64,000 nt of DNA from an uncultured Eubacteriales bacterium (GCA_905205065.1 CAJLCI010000006.1:29025-93024), one strand, 5' to 3'; shown: positions 35,012 through 45,551, numbered from the stretch's first letter. Numbers and translations: made by a program. The notes: generated by a model not told the origin, from the letters alone.

Positions 35012-35965
35012 TTACCCATCCTTTCTTTTTCCGATAAACTCACGAAAAACCGACTTTTCAGGTACAAACGATTCGGAAAGATCCGGAATACGTTCAAGCT
35101 TTTTAATAAGATTTTCAATTTCGGAATAGAGCGGAAAGTCAAGAGAAACTTTATGCAGAAGTCCGAGAAGCGGAGCTTTTATTACGCTCGGCTCATATGC
35201 AAGCGTCGAGTCAAGTATTATATCTGCATATTTTTCATTCGGAAAAATACTTTCTTCCTCGTTTGCTATAACATTCCTCCAAATCTGCATTGTAAATTCA
35301 ACTGAAGCTGATCTGAACAGATTGTCGCGTAGTATGCGGCGCATAAGCCTTACTTCGCGGCAATCAAAAAATACGTCTCCAACCCGGATTCCGCTGGCCG
35401 CGTTTGTAAAAACCGAGATATATGGCCGGCCGTCGAGCAGGGCACGGACATCGGGATACATCGCCTGAATACCCTCAAGTAAAAACACGTCGTACCTGCC
35501 GCTCTCAAGCAGCCGATAGCTTATACACCGCTGTTTTTTAAAATCAAAATGCGGAAGGTAGACATTTTCGCATTTAAAAATTCCGGAGATAAATCTGCGG
35601 AGGTATACGATATCGATGGCCTCCACACTATCAAGATCAAGCTTACTGTTTGATTCCGAATAGCTGTTTATATCGCATTCCACCGTCTTGAAAAAATCAT
35701 CGAGTGAAATAACAAATATGCGTATTCCCAATCCGCGAAGCTCAGATATAATTTTCCCCGCCGTAGTAGTTTTTCCGGAGCATGTCGGGCCGGAAAGCGT
35801 TATAATTCTCGTATCCGGAACAGCGTTTAAACGATCGGCTATATCCTTTACGGCGCTGTCAAGCTGTTCTTCAAATTCAGCCTCGCATTCAAGCACATAC
35901 TCTCTGCCGCCGCTCTCCACGCAGCTGTCATTATATATTTTTATGTTTTCATTTTTGCATGACAT
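35012..35965 (-). CDS. Uridine kinase/phosphoribulokinase-like nucleoside kinase, short form
   Basis: 317 residues. Walker A LSGPTCSGKTTTA, then FVISLDDFFK and a Walker B-like DVFLLEGIQAMYPD, with LMRRILRDNLFRSASVE in the lid region. This is the kinase domain of the clostridial nucleoside kinases that often carry an N-terminal TGS/ThrRS-like extension of 150-250 residues; here only about 35 residues remain before the core, so it is a short form. It precedes the amidohydrolase by 6 bp and follows hemZ, suggesting a nucleoside-salvage pair with mtaD. Confidence 0.82.
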   Translation of the reverse strand: MSCKNENIKIYNDSCVESGGREYVLECEAEFEEQLDSAVKDIADRLNAVPDTRIITLSGPTCSGKTTTAGKIISELRGLGIRIFVISLDDFFKTVECDINSYSESNSKLDLDSVEAIDIVYLRRFISGIFKCENVYLPHFDFKKQRCISYRLLESGRYDVFLLEGIQAMYPDVRALLDGRPYISVFTNAASGIRVGDVFFDCREVRLMRRILRDNLFRSASVEFTMQIWRNVIANEEESIFPNEKYADIILDSTLAYEPSVIKAPLLGLLHKVSLDFPLYSEIENLIKKLERIPDLSESFVPEKSVFREFIGKRKDG

Positions 35966-35986
35966 AAAATTTCATACATACCCTTT

Positions 35987-37567
35987 CTAAGAACTTATTT
36001 TACGGGCGTCATAAACTTCGGTATAAAAACGCATCACCTTATTATAATATGTCTCTTTCCCGTCGGATAGTTCGCATTTAAGATATTCATACGGGTATTT
36101 AGGCGTAAATATCCGCTCAATGTTTTTCCTGTCCTTTGAAACGAGCTTTGTAACCGCACCCGCCCCGGAGGCAAAAATACTGTGAACTTCATCCATTATT
36201 AATATATTGTAAATGCCCTCACAGCCTTTTTTTGAAAATCCGACGTTTTCATAGCCTCCGACTGCATTTTTCTGTTTATACATATAATACGGTATATAAT
36301 CAGCCTGGGCAGACCTTTTCTGAGAGTATGAAATACTCTCTCCGGTATCTTTGTCGCTGCGGGAATACAATGACTTTTGTTCTGCGAAGTCAGCGGCTTT
36401 TTTGACGCAAAAAGTGTGTACCGTAATATTTTCAGGCTCCAGTTCCAAAATCGTATCAAAGCTGCGTCTGAAGCTGTCCGCGCTTTCTCCGGGAAGCCCG
36501 GCAATAAGATCGGTATTTATGCAGGAAAATCCAATACGGTCAGCCATTTCATACGCCCGAAGAAAATCCTCCGCCGTATGGAGACGTCCGATTTTATGCA
36601 GAATCTCATTGTTTGTTGTCTGCGGGTTTATACTGATTCTTGATACTCCGCCGCACTTCAATGTCCTGAGCTTATCCGCTGTAATAGTATCCGGTCTGCC
36701 CGCCTCAACGGTAAACTCTCTGACACCGGAAAGATCGATATTTTTTTCCACCGCCTCAAGTATACGAGTCAGATCACGAACCTCCAATATCGTAGGCGTT
36801 CCGCCTCCTATATAAACGGTACTGACCTTCTGGCCGACAGACTTTATTAAATTTCCGACATATTCGATATCTCTGCAAAGCCTCTCTGTATAATCCGGAA
36901 TTAGAGTAAGAAGCCTTTCCGTCGAGTACGAAACAAACGAACAGTACGCACACCTCGTAGGACAAAACGGAATTGAAATGTAAAGACTGCACGTATCTTT
37001 TTCAACCGACTGTATAAGTGATTTTTCATTTTTGGCGACATCCGTAAGAAGTCTTGCTTTTTCGGCAGATGTGCAATAGTCACGTACCAATATTTCCTCG
37101 ACCGCATTTTTCACATCCAAATACTCCGGAAATACGCCTGTTTCACTGCAGGAAGATCTGACGCCGAAATCACCGCATTCACGGTTTAATGCCCGGGCGG
37201 CCTTACTCATCAGCTCATCCGCAAGCTTTGCAGGCCTGACACCGGTGAGTATTCCCCACTCCGGACGGGCGGCAAAAAGCTCGGAGCCCGCCTCATAAAC
37301 CGCTTTTCCGACAGCGCGCTTCTTTACCCGTTCGTCCGTATCAATTCCACCGCGAGGCTCAAAAGCCGCGGCACTGCTGTGTCTGCCGCCGGAGTATATG
37401 TCTGCATAAGCCTTATAAAATTCAGCTCCCGTCTCAAGCTTTAAAGAAACGACATCCGTCTCCGGGCCGGCCGCCTCATTCTCCGGAAATTTTGCTCCGG
37501 GAAAGAATATAAGACACAGCGTCTGGACATAGTATCTCCCGATGTCTCCGTCTATATAAAGTTTCAT
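35987..37567 (-). CDS. hemZ: Oxygen-independent coproporphyrinogen dehydrogenase HemZ
   Basis: 526 residues. The radical SAM motif CPTRCAYCSFVSYS (CxxxCxxC), then VYIGGGTPTILEV and INTDLIAGLPGES, as in HemN/HemZ enzymes, which decarboxylate coproporphyrinogen III without oxygen or have related heme roles. The N-terminal extension of ~160 residues fits HemZ. I choose MKLYIDGDIG at 37567 because it matches the family N-terminus; an upstream ATG at 37606 overlaps the relA stop but lacks a ribosome site. The gene follows relA by 38 bp and is probably co-transcribed. Confidence 0.88.
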   Translation of the reverse strand: MKLYIDGDIGRYYVQTLCLIFFPGAKFPENEAAGPETDVVSLKLETGAEFYKAYADIYSGGRHSSAAAFEPRGGIDTDERVKKRAVGKAVYEAGSELFAARPEWGILTGVRPAKLADELMSKAARALNRECGDFGVRSSCSETGVFPEYLDVKNAVEEILVRDYCTSAEKARLLTDVAKNEKSLIQSVEKDTCSLYISIPFCPTRCAYCSFVSYSTERLLTLIPDYTERLCRDIEYVGNLIKSVGQKVSTVYIGGGTPTILEVRDLTRILEAVEKNIDLSGVREFTVEAGRPDTITADKLRTLKCGGVSRISINPQTTNNEILHKIGRLHTAEDFLRAYEMADRIGFSCINTDLIAGLPGESADSFRRSFDTILELEPENITVHTFCVKKAADFAEQKSLYSRSDKDTGESISYSQKRSAQADYIPYYMYKQKNAVGGYENVGFSKKGCEGIYNILIMDEVHSIFASGAGAVTKLVSKDRKNIERIFTPKYPYEYLKCELSDGKETYYNKVMRFYTEVYDARKISS

Positions 37568-37605
37568 AAATATAATTTTCCGTTCTTCCGCTCCATCCGG
37601 ACTCA

Positions 37606-39870
37606 TTACCGTGATGCATTGTATCCGCGCGTAACATCTATCACGCTTCGCACGGATTTAAGTCTCGACACAATTGACTTTACATGTTCGAGATTCTTAG
37701 CTCCTATAACAATGCTTATTATCACATCTCCGTTGCTTTTATTTCGTGAGCTTATCTGATAGATAGACACTTTCATTTCTGCGAGAGCCGCTGTAATATC
37801 GGCGATCAAGGAAATACGGTCCTCCGCGCATATAGTGATGGCAGACTCAAACAGATTCCGGGTATTATCTGCACGATCGTCCTTATCCCAATATGCGGAA
37901 ACCCAACGGTCAGCCGTCTCAGCCTTTGCCTTTGAAAGAGCCACGTTCGGGCAGTCCTTTTTATGAATTGATATACCATATCCGCGCGTGATAAATCCTA
38001 TAAGACTGTCTCCCGGAAGCGGATTGCAGCATTTTGCCAGTTTAACCGTACAGCCTTCAACTCCGTCTACGATTATCCCCGATGTACGCTTGTGTGAATT
38101 GTTCGCCGAAACCGTCTGAACGCGTGAAACATCGTCTGACGGCTCTTCATCATGCGCGGTTTTTATCACCCGTTCCAATTCATCGCGTAGCTTTGGCAAA
38201 AGCTTCGATATCGTTATTCCACCGTAGCCAAGTGTGTTGTATAAATCTTCAGCGGTACGAATTCCTATACGATTCGCAACGGAAAGCACAATCTGATTTT
38301 TCTGCTGTTCAGTACAGCCGCCTCCCATATGTCGGAACTGACGGTCTATCTCAGCCTTGCCCATAACAATATTTTCCGGCCGCTGCTCTTTTTTGAACCA
38401 TTGGCGGATTTTATTCCTCGCTTCACCGGTCTTGACAATTTTCAGCCAATCTCTGCTCGGACCCTTCGACGCGGACGAGGTAAGTATCTCAACAATCTCC
38501 CCGTTCTGAGGAACACGTTCAATCGGAACAATCATGCCGTTTATTTTTGCTCCGATCATTTTGTTTCCAACCCCGGAATGAATTGCATATGCAAAATCAA
38601 TCACGGTAGCTCCCTGCGGCAGAGTTATAACGTCCCCTTTCGGAGTGAAAACAAAAGTTTCATCATGAAAAATATCAATTTTGAGCGCGCGCATAAACTC
38701 ATCCGGATCGCGCGTATCATCCTCTGTCTCGATAAGCTTGCGTATCCACGTCAGCTTATCGTCAATATCCGCCGAGCTTTCTTCACCGGATTTATATTTC
38801 CAGTGAGCGGCAACTCCGTATTCTGCAATCCGATGCATTTCCCATGTACGAATTTGTACTTCAAACGGAATTCCGCCGCGTCCGATGACGGTAGTGTGGA
38901 GAGATCGGTACATATTAGGCTTTGGAGTAGATATATAATCTTTAAAACGCCCGGGAATTGAATGGAACATGTCGTGAATTATTCCGAGAACAGTATAACA
39001 TTCAAGCTCGGTATCTACAATTACACGCAGCGCGTAGAAATCATAAATTTCATTAAAGCTCTTATTCTGCTCAAACATTTTGCGGTATATGCTGTAAACC
39101 GTCTTAACACGTCCGTCAAGTGAAAACTTAACGCCGCATTCAGTAAGCTTATCGGCAATCTGAAGTCTTGCACGCTCAATGAAATCTCTGTTTTGGCCAT
39201 ACTTTTCCTCTATATGGTTTTCGATCTGTTTATATCCGATAGGATCAAGATATTTCAGCGACAGAATCTCAAGCTCCTGTTTCATTCTCTGCATACCGAG
39301 ACGGTGAGCAAGAGGCGCATAAACCTGCATGGTTTCAAGTGCGGTCATTCTCCGCTTTGCCTCGGGCTTAGCCTCCAGTGTGCGCATATTATGCAGGCGA
39401 TCGCAAAGCTTGATGAAAATAACACGAATATCGCGCGACATGGCAAGAAACATTTTACGGAGATTTTCAATATGCTTTTCTTCTTTATCCTCAAAAGGAA
39501 TATGAACAAGCTTGGTAAGCCCGTCAACAAGCATCGAAACATCTTCGCCAAAATCCGAACGTATCTGTTCGAGATTGACCTTTGTACCGCAGTCCTCAAC
39601 AGTATCGTGCAGAAGAGCAGCGCAGATAGAATCGGTATCAAGACCGAGAGAAACAACAATCTCAGCAACGGCAATCGGATGATATATATATTTCTCTCCG
39701 CTTACCCGGAACTGTCCCTCATGGAGCTCATCTGCAAACAGATACGCCTTTTTTATTTTATCAATATTATATTTTTTACCTGTAGCGGATATAGCCCTAA
39801 GGAGATTTTCTATATCCTTATACTCAGGCTCAATTCCTTCCGGTATAAATCCGGTATCCTTTATACTCAA
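37606..39870 (-). CDS. relA: Bifunctional (p)ppGpp synthetase/hydrolase RelA/SpoT
   Basis: 754 residues, the full Rel architecture: HD hydrolase (AALLHDTVEDCG; FIKLCDRLHNMRT), synthetase (VKTVYSIYRKMF, YDFYALRVIV), TGS (DIFHDETFVFTPKGDVITLP), and C-terminal ACT (ITICAEDRISLIADITAALA). It makes and degrades (p)ppGpp under amino-acid starvation. The start is TTG at 39870 with GAGG eight bases upstream. hemZ follows. A repeat array (copy C) lies just upstream. Confidence 0.96.
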   Translation of the reverse strand: MSIKDTGFIPEGIEPEYKDIENLLRAISATGKKYNIDKIKKAYLFADELHEGQFRVSGEKYIYHPIAVAEIVVSLGLDTDSICAALLHDTVEDCGTKVNLEQIRSDFGEDVSMLVDGLTKLVHIPFEDKEEKHIENLRKMFLAMSRDIRVIFIKLCDRLHNMRTLEAKPEAKRRMTALETMQVYAPLAHRLGMQRMKQELEILSLKYLDPIGYKQIENHIEEKYGQNRDFIERARLQIADKLTECGVKFSLDGRVKTVYSIYRKMFEQNKSFNEIYDFYALRVIVDTELECYTVLGIIHDMFHSIPGRFKDYISTPKPNMYRSLHTTVIGRGGIPFEVQIRTWEMHRIAEYGVAAHWKYKSGEESSADIDDKLTWIRKLIETEDDTRDPDEFMRALKIDIFHDETFVFTPKGDVITLPQGATVIDFAYAIHSGVGNKMIGAKINGMIVPIERVPQNGEIVEILTSSASKGPSRDWLKIVKTGEARNKIRQWFKKEQRPENIVMGKAEIDRQFRHMGGGCTEQQKNQIVLSVANRIGIRTAEDLYNTLGYGGITISKLLPKLRDELERVIKTAHDEEPSDDVSRVQTVSANNSHKRTSGIIVDGVEGCTVKLAKCCNPLPGDSLIGFITRGYGISIHKKDCPNVALSKAKAETADRWVSAYWDKDDRADNTRNLFESAITICAEDRISLIADITAALAEMKVSIYQISSRNKSNGDVIISIVIGAKNLEHVKSIVSRLKSVRSVIDVTRGYNASR

Positions 39871-39950
39871 ACCTTATTCCTCGATTCTTAAAATAAAGCT
39901 GCAAATATAATTAAAAGTAAGATTTTTAAAGCAAGATTTTTACGTCCGAA

Positions 39951-40070
39951 AAACGTCATATGTAAAGACGTTTACTTATAAAGACGTCTGTGTGTACATG
40001 CGTTCGTGTTATAGATGTTGCATGTGAAGGCAAACACATGCAAAGACGTTTGCATATACAGAAAGCATGC
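39951..40070. repeat. Degenerate ~16-bp repeat array (family copy C)
   Basis: About seven units related to TGTAAAGACGTTTACT, TATAAAGACGTCTGTG, TGTACATGCGTTCGTG and TGCAAAGACGTTTGCA. Same core TAAAGACGTT as the 23.6 and 58.0 kb arrays, followed at once by the same conserved block. Non-coding, upstream of relA. Confidence 0.7.
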
Positions 40071-40140
40071 ACTCACATTTTCCGTCGGTAGTTTAATCCT
40101 CCGCCGAAACGCCTTATAACAGATCTCTATTCCTTATTGA
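40071..40140. repeat. Conserved 3' block of the repeat family (copy C)
   Basis: ACTCACATTTTCC then GTAGTTTAATCC, CCGCCGAAACGCCTTATAAC and CTATTCCTTATTG. Aligns base for base over most of its length with the block at 58066-58136 and clearly with 23781-23860. Confidence 0.75.
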
Positions 40141-40214
40141 ACTGAACATTGCTGAAAATAAATATCGCTGAAAACTAAAATCTGTATTATTCACTGTTTA
40201 ACCTGCTTTTGCAT

Positions 40215-42398
40215 TTATGCCGAAGCAGTTCTTGACAAAAGGGATTGATAGATTTCAGATGACTGCAAGTCAACCTTGCCGTTCATATCGTTCAATACAA
40301 TCGGAAGCGAACCGCCGCCGGCAGTATAATCCGGAATATCGTTATACGAAACGATTCCAGTCTGAACAAGTATCGCCAGAATAAAACGAAGCTTGATATA
40401 GTCTGTGACCGATTCTCCCGTCACATGCTTCATTATTCTATAAATATTAATCGGTTTTCCGTCCGTGCAGTCAAGCTCGTGCTTGATATACAAATAAACC
40501 TTTTTAAAATCACCTCGGATAGGGAGCAGATCCTTGGAAATGGAAACAGACGGATCATCAGCAACCTTTGAATATCCCTCTATCATTGCTTTACGCTCCG
40601 TTACGGTGCGGCGGCATACCTTAACATCGCGTACTATCAGCTGAACACTTCTGATTCCGCGAAACTCATTTATATCAGGAGTAAACATCAGATCCGCCAC
40701 ATCGTCCTCGAATACCGACAGCTCTGAAGGCGCTGTTCCAAACATAACCGCTGAAGCATTTATTCCGCCGCATACAATCTGAAAACGTGTATGCTTGCCT
40801 CCGCCCATTTCGGAAAGTCCGATTATCCTTGCGCCTCGAAGCACAAAAACCGGAACCGGATTTGCGGTACCATAAGGCTCAAGTACAGAAAGTTCCGAAA
40901 CAGCGTTCATTGAAAGCTCTGAAAGTTCAACCTCCGCGTCCGCCTCAATTGCCGGAATCAAAGCTTCTTCAGACATATTTTTTAAGGCGTACTCATTAAT
41001 CGCACGTCTGAAATCTTCAAGCTCGCTCCGCTTCAAAGAAAGTCCGGCAGCCATCTCGTGACCGCCGTGTTTTAAAAGATAGTGTTCACAGCTTGTAAGC
41101 GCATCAGCAAGATTCAGTCCTTTAACAGACCTGCATGATCCCCTGCCGATATCTTCATCAGAGGCTTCACTTTCAGTATGTCCGCCGTCAAAGGATATCA
41201 AAACAGAAGGAAGCCCATATCGCTCCGTTATGCGCGACGCAGCTATTCCGATTACACCATGATGCCAGTCTTCCGACGATATTACAATTACCCTGTCATG
41301 AGAAAAATCATGGGTACGTTCTATAATATCGCACGCCTCTTCAATTATGGTATTTTCATATTCCTGACGTTCACGGTTTATATCACACAGAGTGCCGGCA
41401 ATCTCTCTTGCCCGGCATTTATTCTCTGTTGTTAACAGTTCCACTGCCACCGACGCATTGCGGATTCTTCCCGCGGCATTTATTCTCGGAGCAATGGTAT
41501 ACCCTATATATGTAGAATTAACCTTTCGTTTTTTCTGTCTTCGATTTTGCTCAGATGCTTTTGCATTATTGTCGGCAGCCGCGCAGAGAGCTTCAAATCC
41601 GAAATTTCTTCCCTCCTCGATCAGCTTCAGCCCGATGCTGACAATAAGCCTGTTTTCCCCGAACAGTGGCATAACATCGGCAATTGTACCAACCGCAGCC
41701 AAATCTCCGTAATCGGCACATACTCGGTGTATATATTTCTCATCAGGAGAAAATGTCTTTTCAAGCGCGCAGACAAGCTTGAACGCCACACCTACTCCGG
41801 CAAGATCTTTAAAAGGATATACACTGTCAGCTCTGTGAGGATTCACAACAGCGCAGGCTCTCGGAAGCTCCGCTCCGCAGCAGTGATGATCCGTCACGAC
41901 TAAATCAGTACCAAGTCCGGAAGCATAATCTGTTTCAGCTATGGCGGTTATACCGGTATCGACCGTTATAATCAAAGATGAACCCGACTCTGATATTTCA
42001 TCAATCGCCGCCGTATTCACCCCATACCCGTCTGTAAGACGGTCGGGTATATAGTAATTTACATCGGCGCCTTTTGAACGCAGATAAAGAAAAAGCATTG
42101 ATGTTGCAGTCACACCGTCAACATCATAATCACCGTAAACAGTTATTTTTTCATGCCTCTCAAGCGCATATATAATTCGGCTGACAGCCTTGTCCATATC
42201 CGTAAGCAGAAAAGGATCGAAAAAGCATTCTTCATCCCGCTGCAAAAATGAGCGCGCTTTTTCCGGAGTGTCAAATCCCCTGCCGTAAAGCAGAGACGCT
42301 GTGAGAGAGGATATGTCAAGAGATCTGGCTATTTCAGAAATTTCCGCGGCATGACTTGTCCTTACATTCTTTACAATCCATCTTTTGTTTACAGACAT
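40215..42398 (-). CDS. recJ: Single-stranded-DNA-specific 5'-3' exonuclease RecJ
   Basis: 727 residues. DHH-superfamily motifs: VYGDYDVDGVTATSML (motif I), IITVDTGITA, VTDHHCCG (DHH) and the C-terminal DHHA1 signature YLLKHGGHEMAAGL. It resects DNA during recombination and repair. The length matches the Firmicute form with an extra C-terminal domain. AGGGAGGGGATTAT precedes the ATG. It is the last gene of a block with the FAD dehydrogenase and cdaAR. Confidence 0.95.
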   Translation of the reverse strand: MSVNKRWIVKNVRTSHAAEISEIARSLDISSLTASLLYGRGFDTPEKARSFLQRDEECFFDPFLLTDMDKAVSRIIYALERHEKITVYGDYDVDGVTATSMLFLYLRSKGADVNYYIPDRLTDGYGVNTAAIDEISESGSSLIITVDTGITAIAETDYASGLGTDLVVTDHHCCGAELPRACAVVNPHRADSVYPFKDLAGVGVAFKLVCALEKTFSPDEKYIHRVCADYGDLAAVGTIADVMPLFGENRLIVSIGLKLIEEGRNFGFEALCAAADNNAKASEQNRRQKKRKVNSTYIGYTIAPRINAAGRIRNASVAVELLTTENKCRAREIAGTLCDINRERQEYENTIIEEACDIIERTHDFSHDRVIVISSEDWHHGVIGIAASRITERYGLPSVLISFDGGHTESEASDEDIGRGSCRSVKGLNLADALTSCEHYLLKHGGHEMAAGLSLKRSELEDFRRAINEYALKNMSEEALIPAIEADAEVELSELSMNAVSELSVLEPYGTANPVPVFVLRGARIIGLSEMGGGKHTRFQIVCGGINASAVMFGTAPSELSVFEDDVADLMFTPDINEFRGIRSVQLIVRDVKVCRRTVTERKAMIEGYSKVADDPSVSISKDLLPIRGDFKKVYLYIKHELDCTDGKPINIYRIMKHVTGESVTDYIKLRFILAILVQTGIVSYNDIPDYTAGGGSLPIVLNDMNGKVDLQSSEIYQSLLSRTASA

Positions 42399-42435
42399 AT
42401 AATCCCCTCCCTATAATTTTTTATAATTTTTTGCT

Positions 42436-44151
42436 TTAACCGCGGTATTCCGGCGAATAACGCTCAATTACCGCCGATGCGCATCTGATTCCGTCTACCG
42501 CCGCGCTCATAATTCCACCGGCATAACCGGCGCCCTCTCCGCAGGGATACAAATTATCAGACCCGCGCGCGGTCAAGGTCTCGCCGCGCAAAATACGAAC
42601 AGGAGCCGATGTGCGGCTTTCCACTCCTGTCAGAACTGCCTCAGGCATATCAAACCCGCAGATATGTTTTCCAAAAAAGCCAAAACCTTCTCTTAACATC
42701 GATACGGCACTATCTCCAAGAACACCTGAAATCAGCACGGAGAGATCACATACCTTTGTTTTAGGATCCGACGGAGTACCTCTCATATATGTAGGCTGAA
42801 CTCTTGTCGGTTCAGTTTTACAGCCGCCTGAGAGAAAATCTCCCATCGTCTGAATCGGAGCACGATAATCACATCCTCCCGCCTTGAAAGCCTCCCTCTC
42901 AAACCTCCTCTGCAAGGCTATCTGCGCCTCCGGAGAACTAAGCGGCTCAAGAGACAGCGCAACCGCCGAATTGGCATTTCTCCCGTTTCTGAGATAATTA
43001 CTCATGCCGTTTACCACAAGTCCGCTCTCCTCCGAGGCCGCCGCTACAACCTCTCCTCCCGGACACATGCAGAAAGTGTAAACCGCTCTGTTTCCAAAAC
43101 GGCGGCTGACGTTATATTCAGCCGGAGGAAGCCTCTTATCTCCTGCGTGCTTTCCGTAAAGGGCGGAATCAATATCAGACTGCAGGTGCTCTACACGGAC
43201 TCCCATTGAAAACGGTTTCGGAAAAAGCGTATACCCGCTGCGGATAAGAGACATATATGTATCCCGTGCGCTGTGCCCTATAGCAAGAATAACCGCGCCG
43301 CAGGGTATATCTCCCATATTTGTGGAAATATAATTAACCCTCCTGCCGCAGTCAGGAAGCTTTTTAGCCGTTACTCCGTATCTTATCTCTCCGCCTCGGC
43401 TGATAATATATTTTTCGGCATTTTTCACCACAATACGCAGATTTTCTGTCCCGATATGAGGCTTTGCATTCGTCATAATATCTTCCGGAGCGCCAAGCTC
43501 ATGAAGAATGCGAAGCACACGGCGGCACCTTTCGTCTCCTATTCTCGTCGTCAGCTTTCCGTCCGAGAAGGTTCCGGCGCCACCGGCCCCGAACTGAATA
43601 TTTGAACAGACATTCAGCACTCCTTCCCTGTAAAACCTTTCCACGTCGTCCTGACGTTTGTCAACAGACGCACCGCGCTCAAGAACAAGCGGACGATAGC
43701 CGTATTCAGCAAGCATTAATGATGCAAATATCCCGGCCGGTCCGAAACCGATCACAACCGGCCGCGCAGAAAGGAGCTCATCTCCCCGCTCAAGAGGCTT
43801 CTCGCGTTCATCCAGGATCTTTATGTCCCGCTCTGCCTCCGCGCCTGAAAGAGATACGTCTTTACTGATACTTACCGCGACTGTGTAAATAAATCTTATA
43901 TCGTTATTATGCCTTGCATCAACCGATCTCTTATATATTTCCGAGGAGAGAATACAGCTTACCGGAATATATCGACAGATTCGGTGTTCCGCAATTCTCA
44001 GGGCTTCACGCGGATCAGCTGTAAACGGCAGGCTTATTCCGCGGATCAAAACCCTTTTCTGTTCAATAGAAGTACCGAAATCTGTCGTCATAAAAACCCC
44101 CGAATTGTCCGCCGCTCTGCCCGGACAGCTTAATAACCGAAATTTTCTCAA
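42436..44151 (-). CDS. FAD-dependent dehydrogenase, COG2509
   Basis: 571 residues. Dinucleotide-binding motif PVVIGFGPAGIFASLML, a second segment CGAVILAIGHSARDTYM, and the C-terminal GEGAGYAGGIMSAAVDG that closes over FAD. This is the widely conserved, uncharacterised family of NAD(P)/FAD-dependent oxidoreductases. Starts at TTG 44151, 2 bp after the cdaR stop, with AGGA about ten bases upstream. Function unknown; its co-occurrence with cdaA-cdaR here may be incidental. Confidence 0.85.
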   Translation of the reverse strand: MRKFRLLSCPGRAADNSGVFMTTDFGTSIEQKRVLIRGISLPFTADPREALRIAEHRICRYIPVSCILSSEIYKRSVDARHNNDIRFIYTVAVSISKDVSLSGAEAERDIKILDEREKPLERGDELLSARPVVIGFGPAGIFASLMLAEYGYRPLVLERGASVDKRQDDVERFYREGVLNVCSNIQFGAGGAGTFSDGKLTTRIGDERCRRVLRILHELGAPEDIMTNAKPHIGTENLRIVVKNAEKYIISRGGEIRYGVTAKKLPDCGRRVNYISTNMGDIPCGAVILAIGHSARDTYMSLIRSGYTLFPKPFSMGVRVEHLQSDIDSALYGKHAGDKRLPPAEYNVSRRFGNRAVYTFCMCPGGEVVAAASEESGLVVNGMSNYLRNGRNANSAVALSLEPLSSPEAQIALQRRFEREAFKAGGCDYRAPIQTMGDFLSGGCKTEPTRVQPTYMRGTPSDPKTKVCDLSVLISGVLGDSAVSMLREGFGFFGKHICGFDMPEAVLTGVESRTSAPVRILRGETLTARGSDNLYPCGEGAGYAGGIMSAAVDGIRCASAVIERYSPEYRG

Positions 44152-44153
44152 AT

Positions 44154-45545
44154 CTAACTAATCCTAACAGGCATTGTATACTCACCGACCTCGTAAACTA
44201 CTCCTCCAAGTGTATTATTAATCGCTATTTCGACCGGAACAGTAGACGTTCCGCTGACAGCCTTGTCAAAGTTGAGGCGTACTGTGGCAGTAATAGAATC
44301 CGCCGTTATATAAGTCAGAATAAAGCTCGGACCGCGAATTGTAACCGTTATAGATTTATTCTGAAGCTCATATTTAAGTCCGTTGGGATTTTCAACGGTA
44401 AAATTATCTATAACAATACTTTTAAGCTCCGTCCCGATATGCTCAATACTCACTGTCGCGGTTTGGTCTGCCGATGACAGGTATACACCGTCCGGCGGAA
44501 CAATTTCATAAACCATACTGTCACTTTGGACATGCTTTTCATCAATTGTAGCCACAGACAGCTCTGTAAGCTTATTTAGTACTGACGCTTCACCCTTTAC
44601 TGTAATCTGAGAAGGAGTAATACTGACTTTTGAATTTGAATCGTCAAGATAACCGTATTTGAATCCTACGGTCAGCGGAAGCGTTTTCGTTATATACACC
44701 GGCACCGATACCTGAACGGACGACGTTTGTAACTTAAGATAAGGATTTGTAATTTCCTCGCCGTCCTTGCCGACAAGAACGATGTTTCCCGTAACGGAAA
44801 CAGAACCGGAAATATGCCCAAGATCAAGTGATACCTCCGCGGCTTCCACGGTTTTAAGAACGTCTTCGGGTCCGGATACCGTAATCTGACTTGCGCTCGG
44901 AACAGCGTCTCCAAGCTCATAGCCGTCGTCAAGCATGTATGTGCTGTAGCGTACCCTAACCGGTACAGAAACAGAAGTTGTGCTGTCCAAATATACAAAA
45001 ATAGATGACAAGCTCTGCGAAACTACATTTGTTCCGTCCGGAGCCGTTATATTTACCGCCACGGTATGGCGCCCCGACGTTGTAATAGCCGAGACATCCG
45101 CCGTCGCTTTAATATCATCAGCCGTAATCGAACGTATCGTTCCCTTTTTTCCCTCCAATACGACATCTACCGTATTATTGTACCCCGATATAACAGACAG
45201 AACTGTATCCGAGGATTCAATCAGCTGAACCGGAATTCCGGAAACTGTCGTACTGCTTACGACCGTATCGTTCTCAGTTGCATATACCCAAATTCCAAAT
45301 GCAATTACAACCGCGGCTACCCTTGCAAATATATTAAAAAATTTGGTATATCTAACGCTGTAATCGCCGTTTTTCTGCTCTAAATGTTTTTTATAATCGT
45401 TGTTTTTGTCAGTTTCTTTTTTATCATCGGCTCCGTCCCCGGCAACATTTACGTTATCAGCCGTGCCATCATCAGATTTTTCGCTTAGCTTTCCAGTAAA
45501 GGCAAACAAATTCCGCCACGAAAATTTCCCATTCAATTTTCTCAC
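44154..45545 (-). CDS. cdaR: CdaR-type YbbR-domain regulator of CdaA
   Basis: 463 residues. A polar cytoplasmic N-terminus (about 60 residues), one membrane helix (FARVAAVVIAFGIWVYA), then several extracellular YbbR repeats, recognisable by VSGIPVQLIE, VEGKKGT-like strands and ITVSGPEDVLKTVE, ITVKGEASVLNKL. It binds and modulates the diadenylate cyclase CdaA at the membrane. GTG start at 45545, with GAGGGG upstream. Follows cdaA by 6 bp; glmM, the usual third gene, is not here. Confidence 0.92.
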   Translation of the reverse strand: MRKLNGKFSWRNLFAFTGKLSEKSDDGTADNVNVAGDGADDKKETDKNNDYKKHLEQKNGDYSVRYTKFFNIFARVAAVVIAFGIWVYATENDTVVSSTTVSGIPVQLIESSDTVLSVISGYNNTVDVVLEGKKGTIRSITADDIKATADVSAITTSGRHTVAVNITAPDGTNVVSQSLSSIFVYLDSTTSVSVPVRVRYSTYMLDDGYELGDAVPSASQITVSGPEDVLKTVEAAEVSLDLGHISGSVSVTGNIVLVGKDGEEITNPYLKLQTSSVQVSVPVYITKTLPLTVGFKYGYLDDSNSKVSITPSQITVKGEASVLNKLTELSVATIDEKHVQSDSMVYEIVPPDGVYLSSADQTATVSIEHIGTELKSIVIDNFTVENPNGLKYELQNKSITVTIRGPSFILTYITADSITATVRLNFDKAVSGTSTVPVEIAINNTLGGVVYEVGEYTMPVRIS

Positions 45546-45551
45546 AGCCTT

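Noticed and set aside
37568..37606. hemZ start at 37606
   Set aside because: Overlaps the relA stop and has no ribosome site; the ATG at 37567 gives the family N-terminus.
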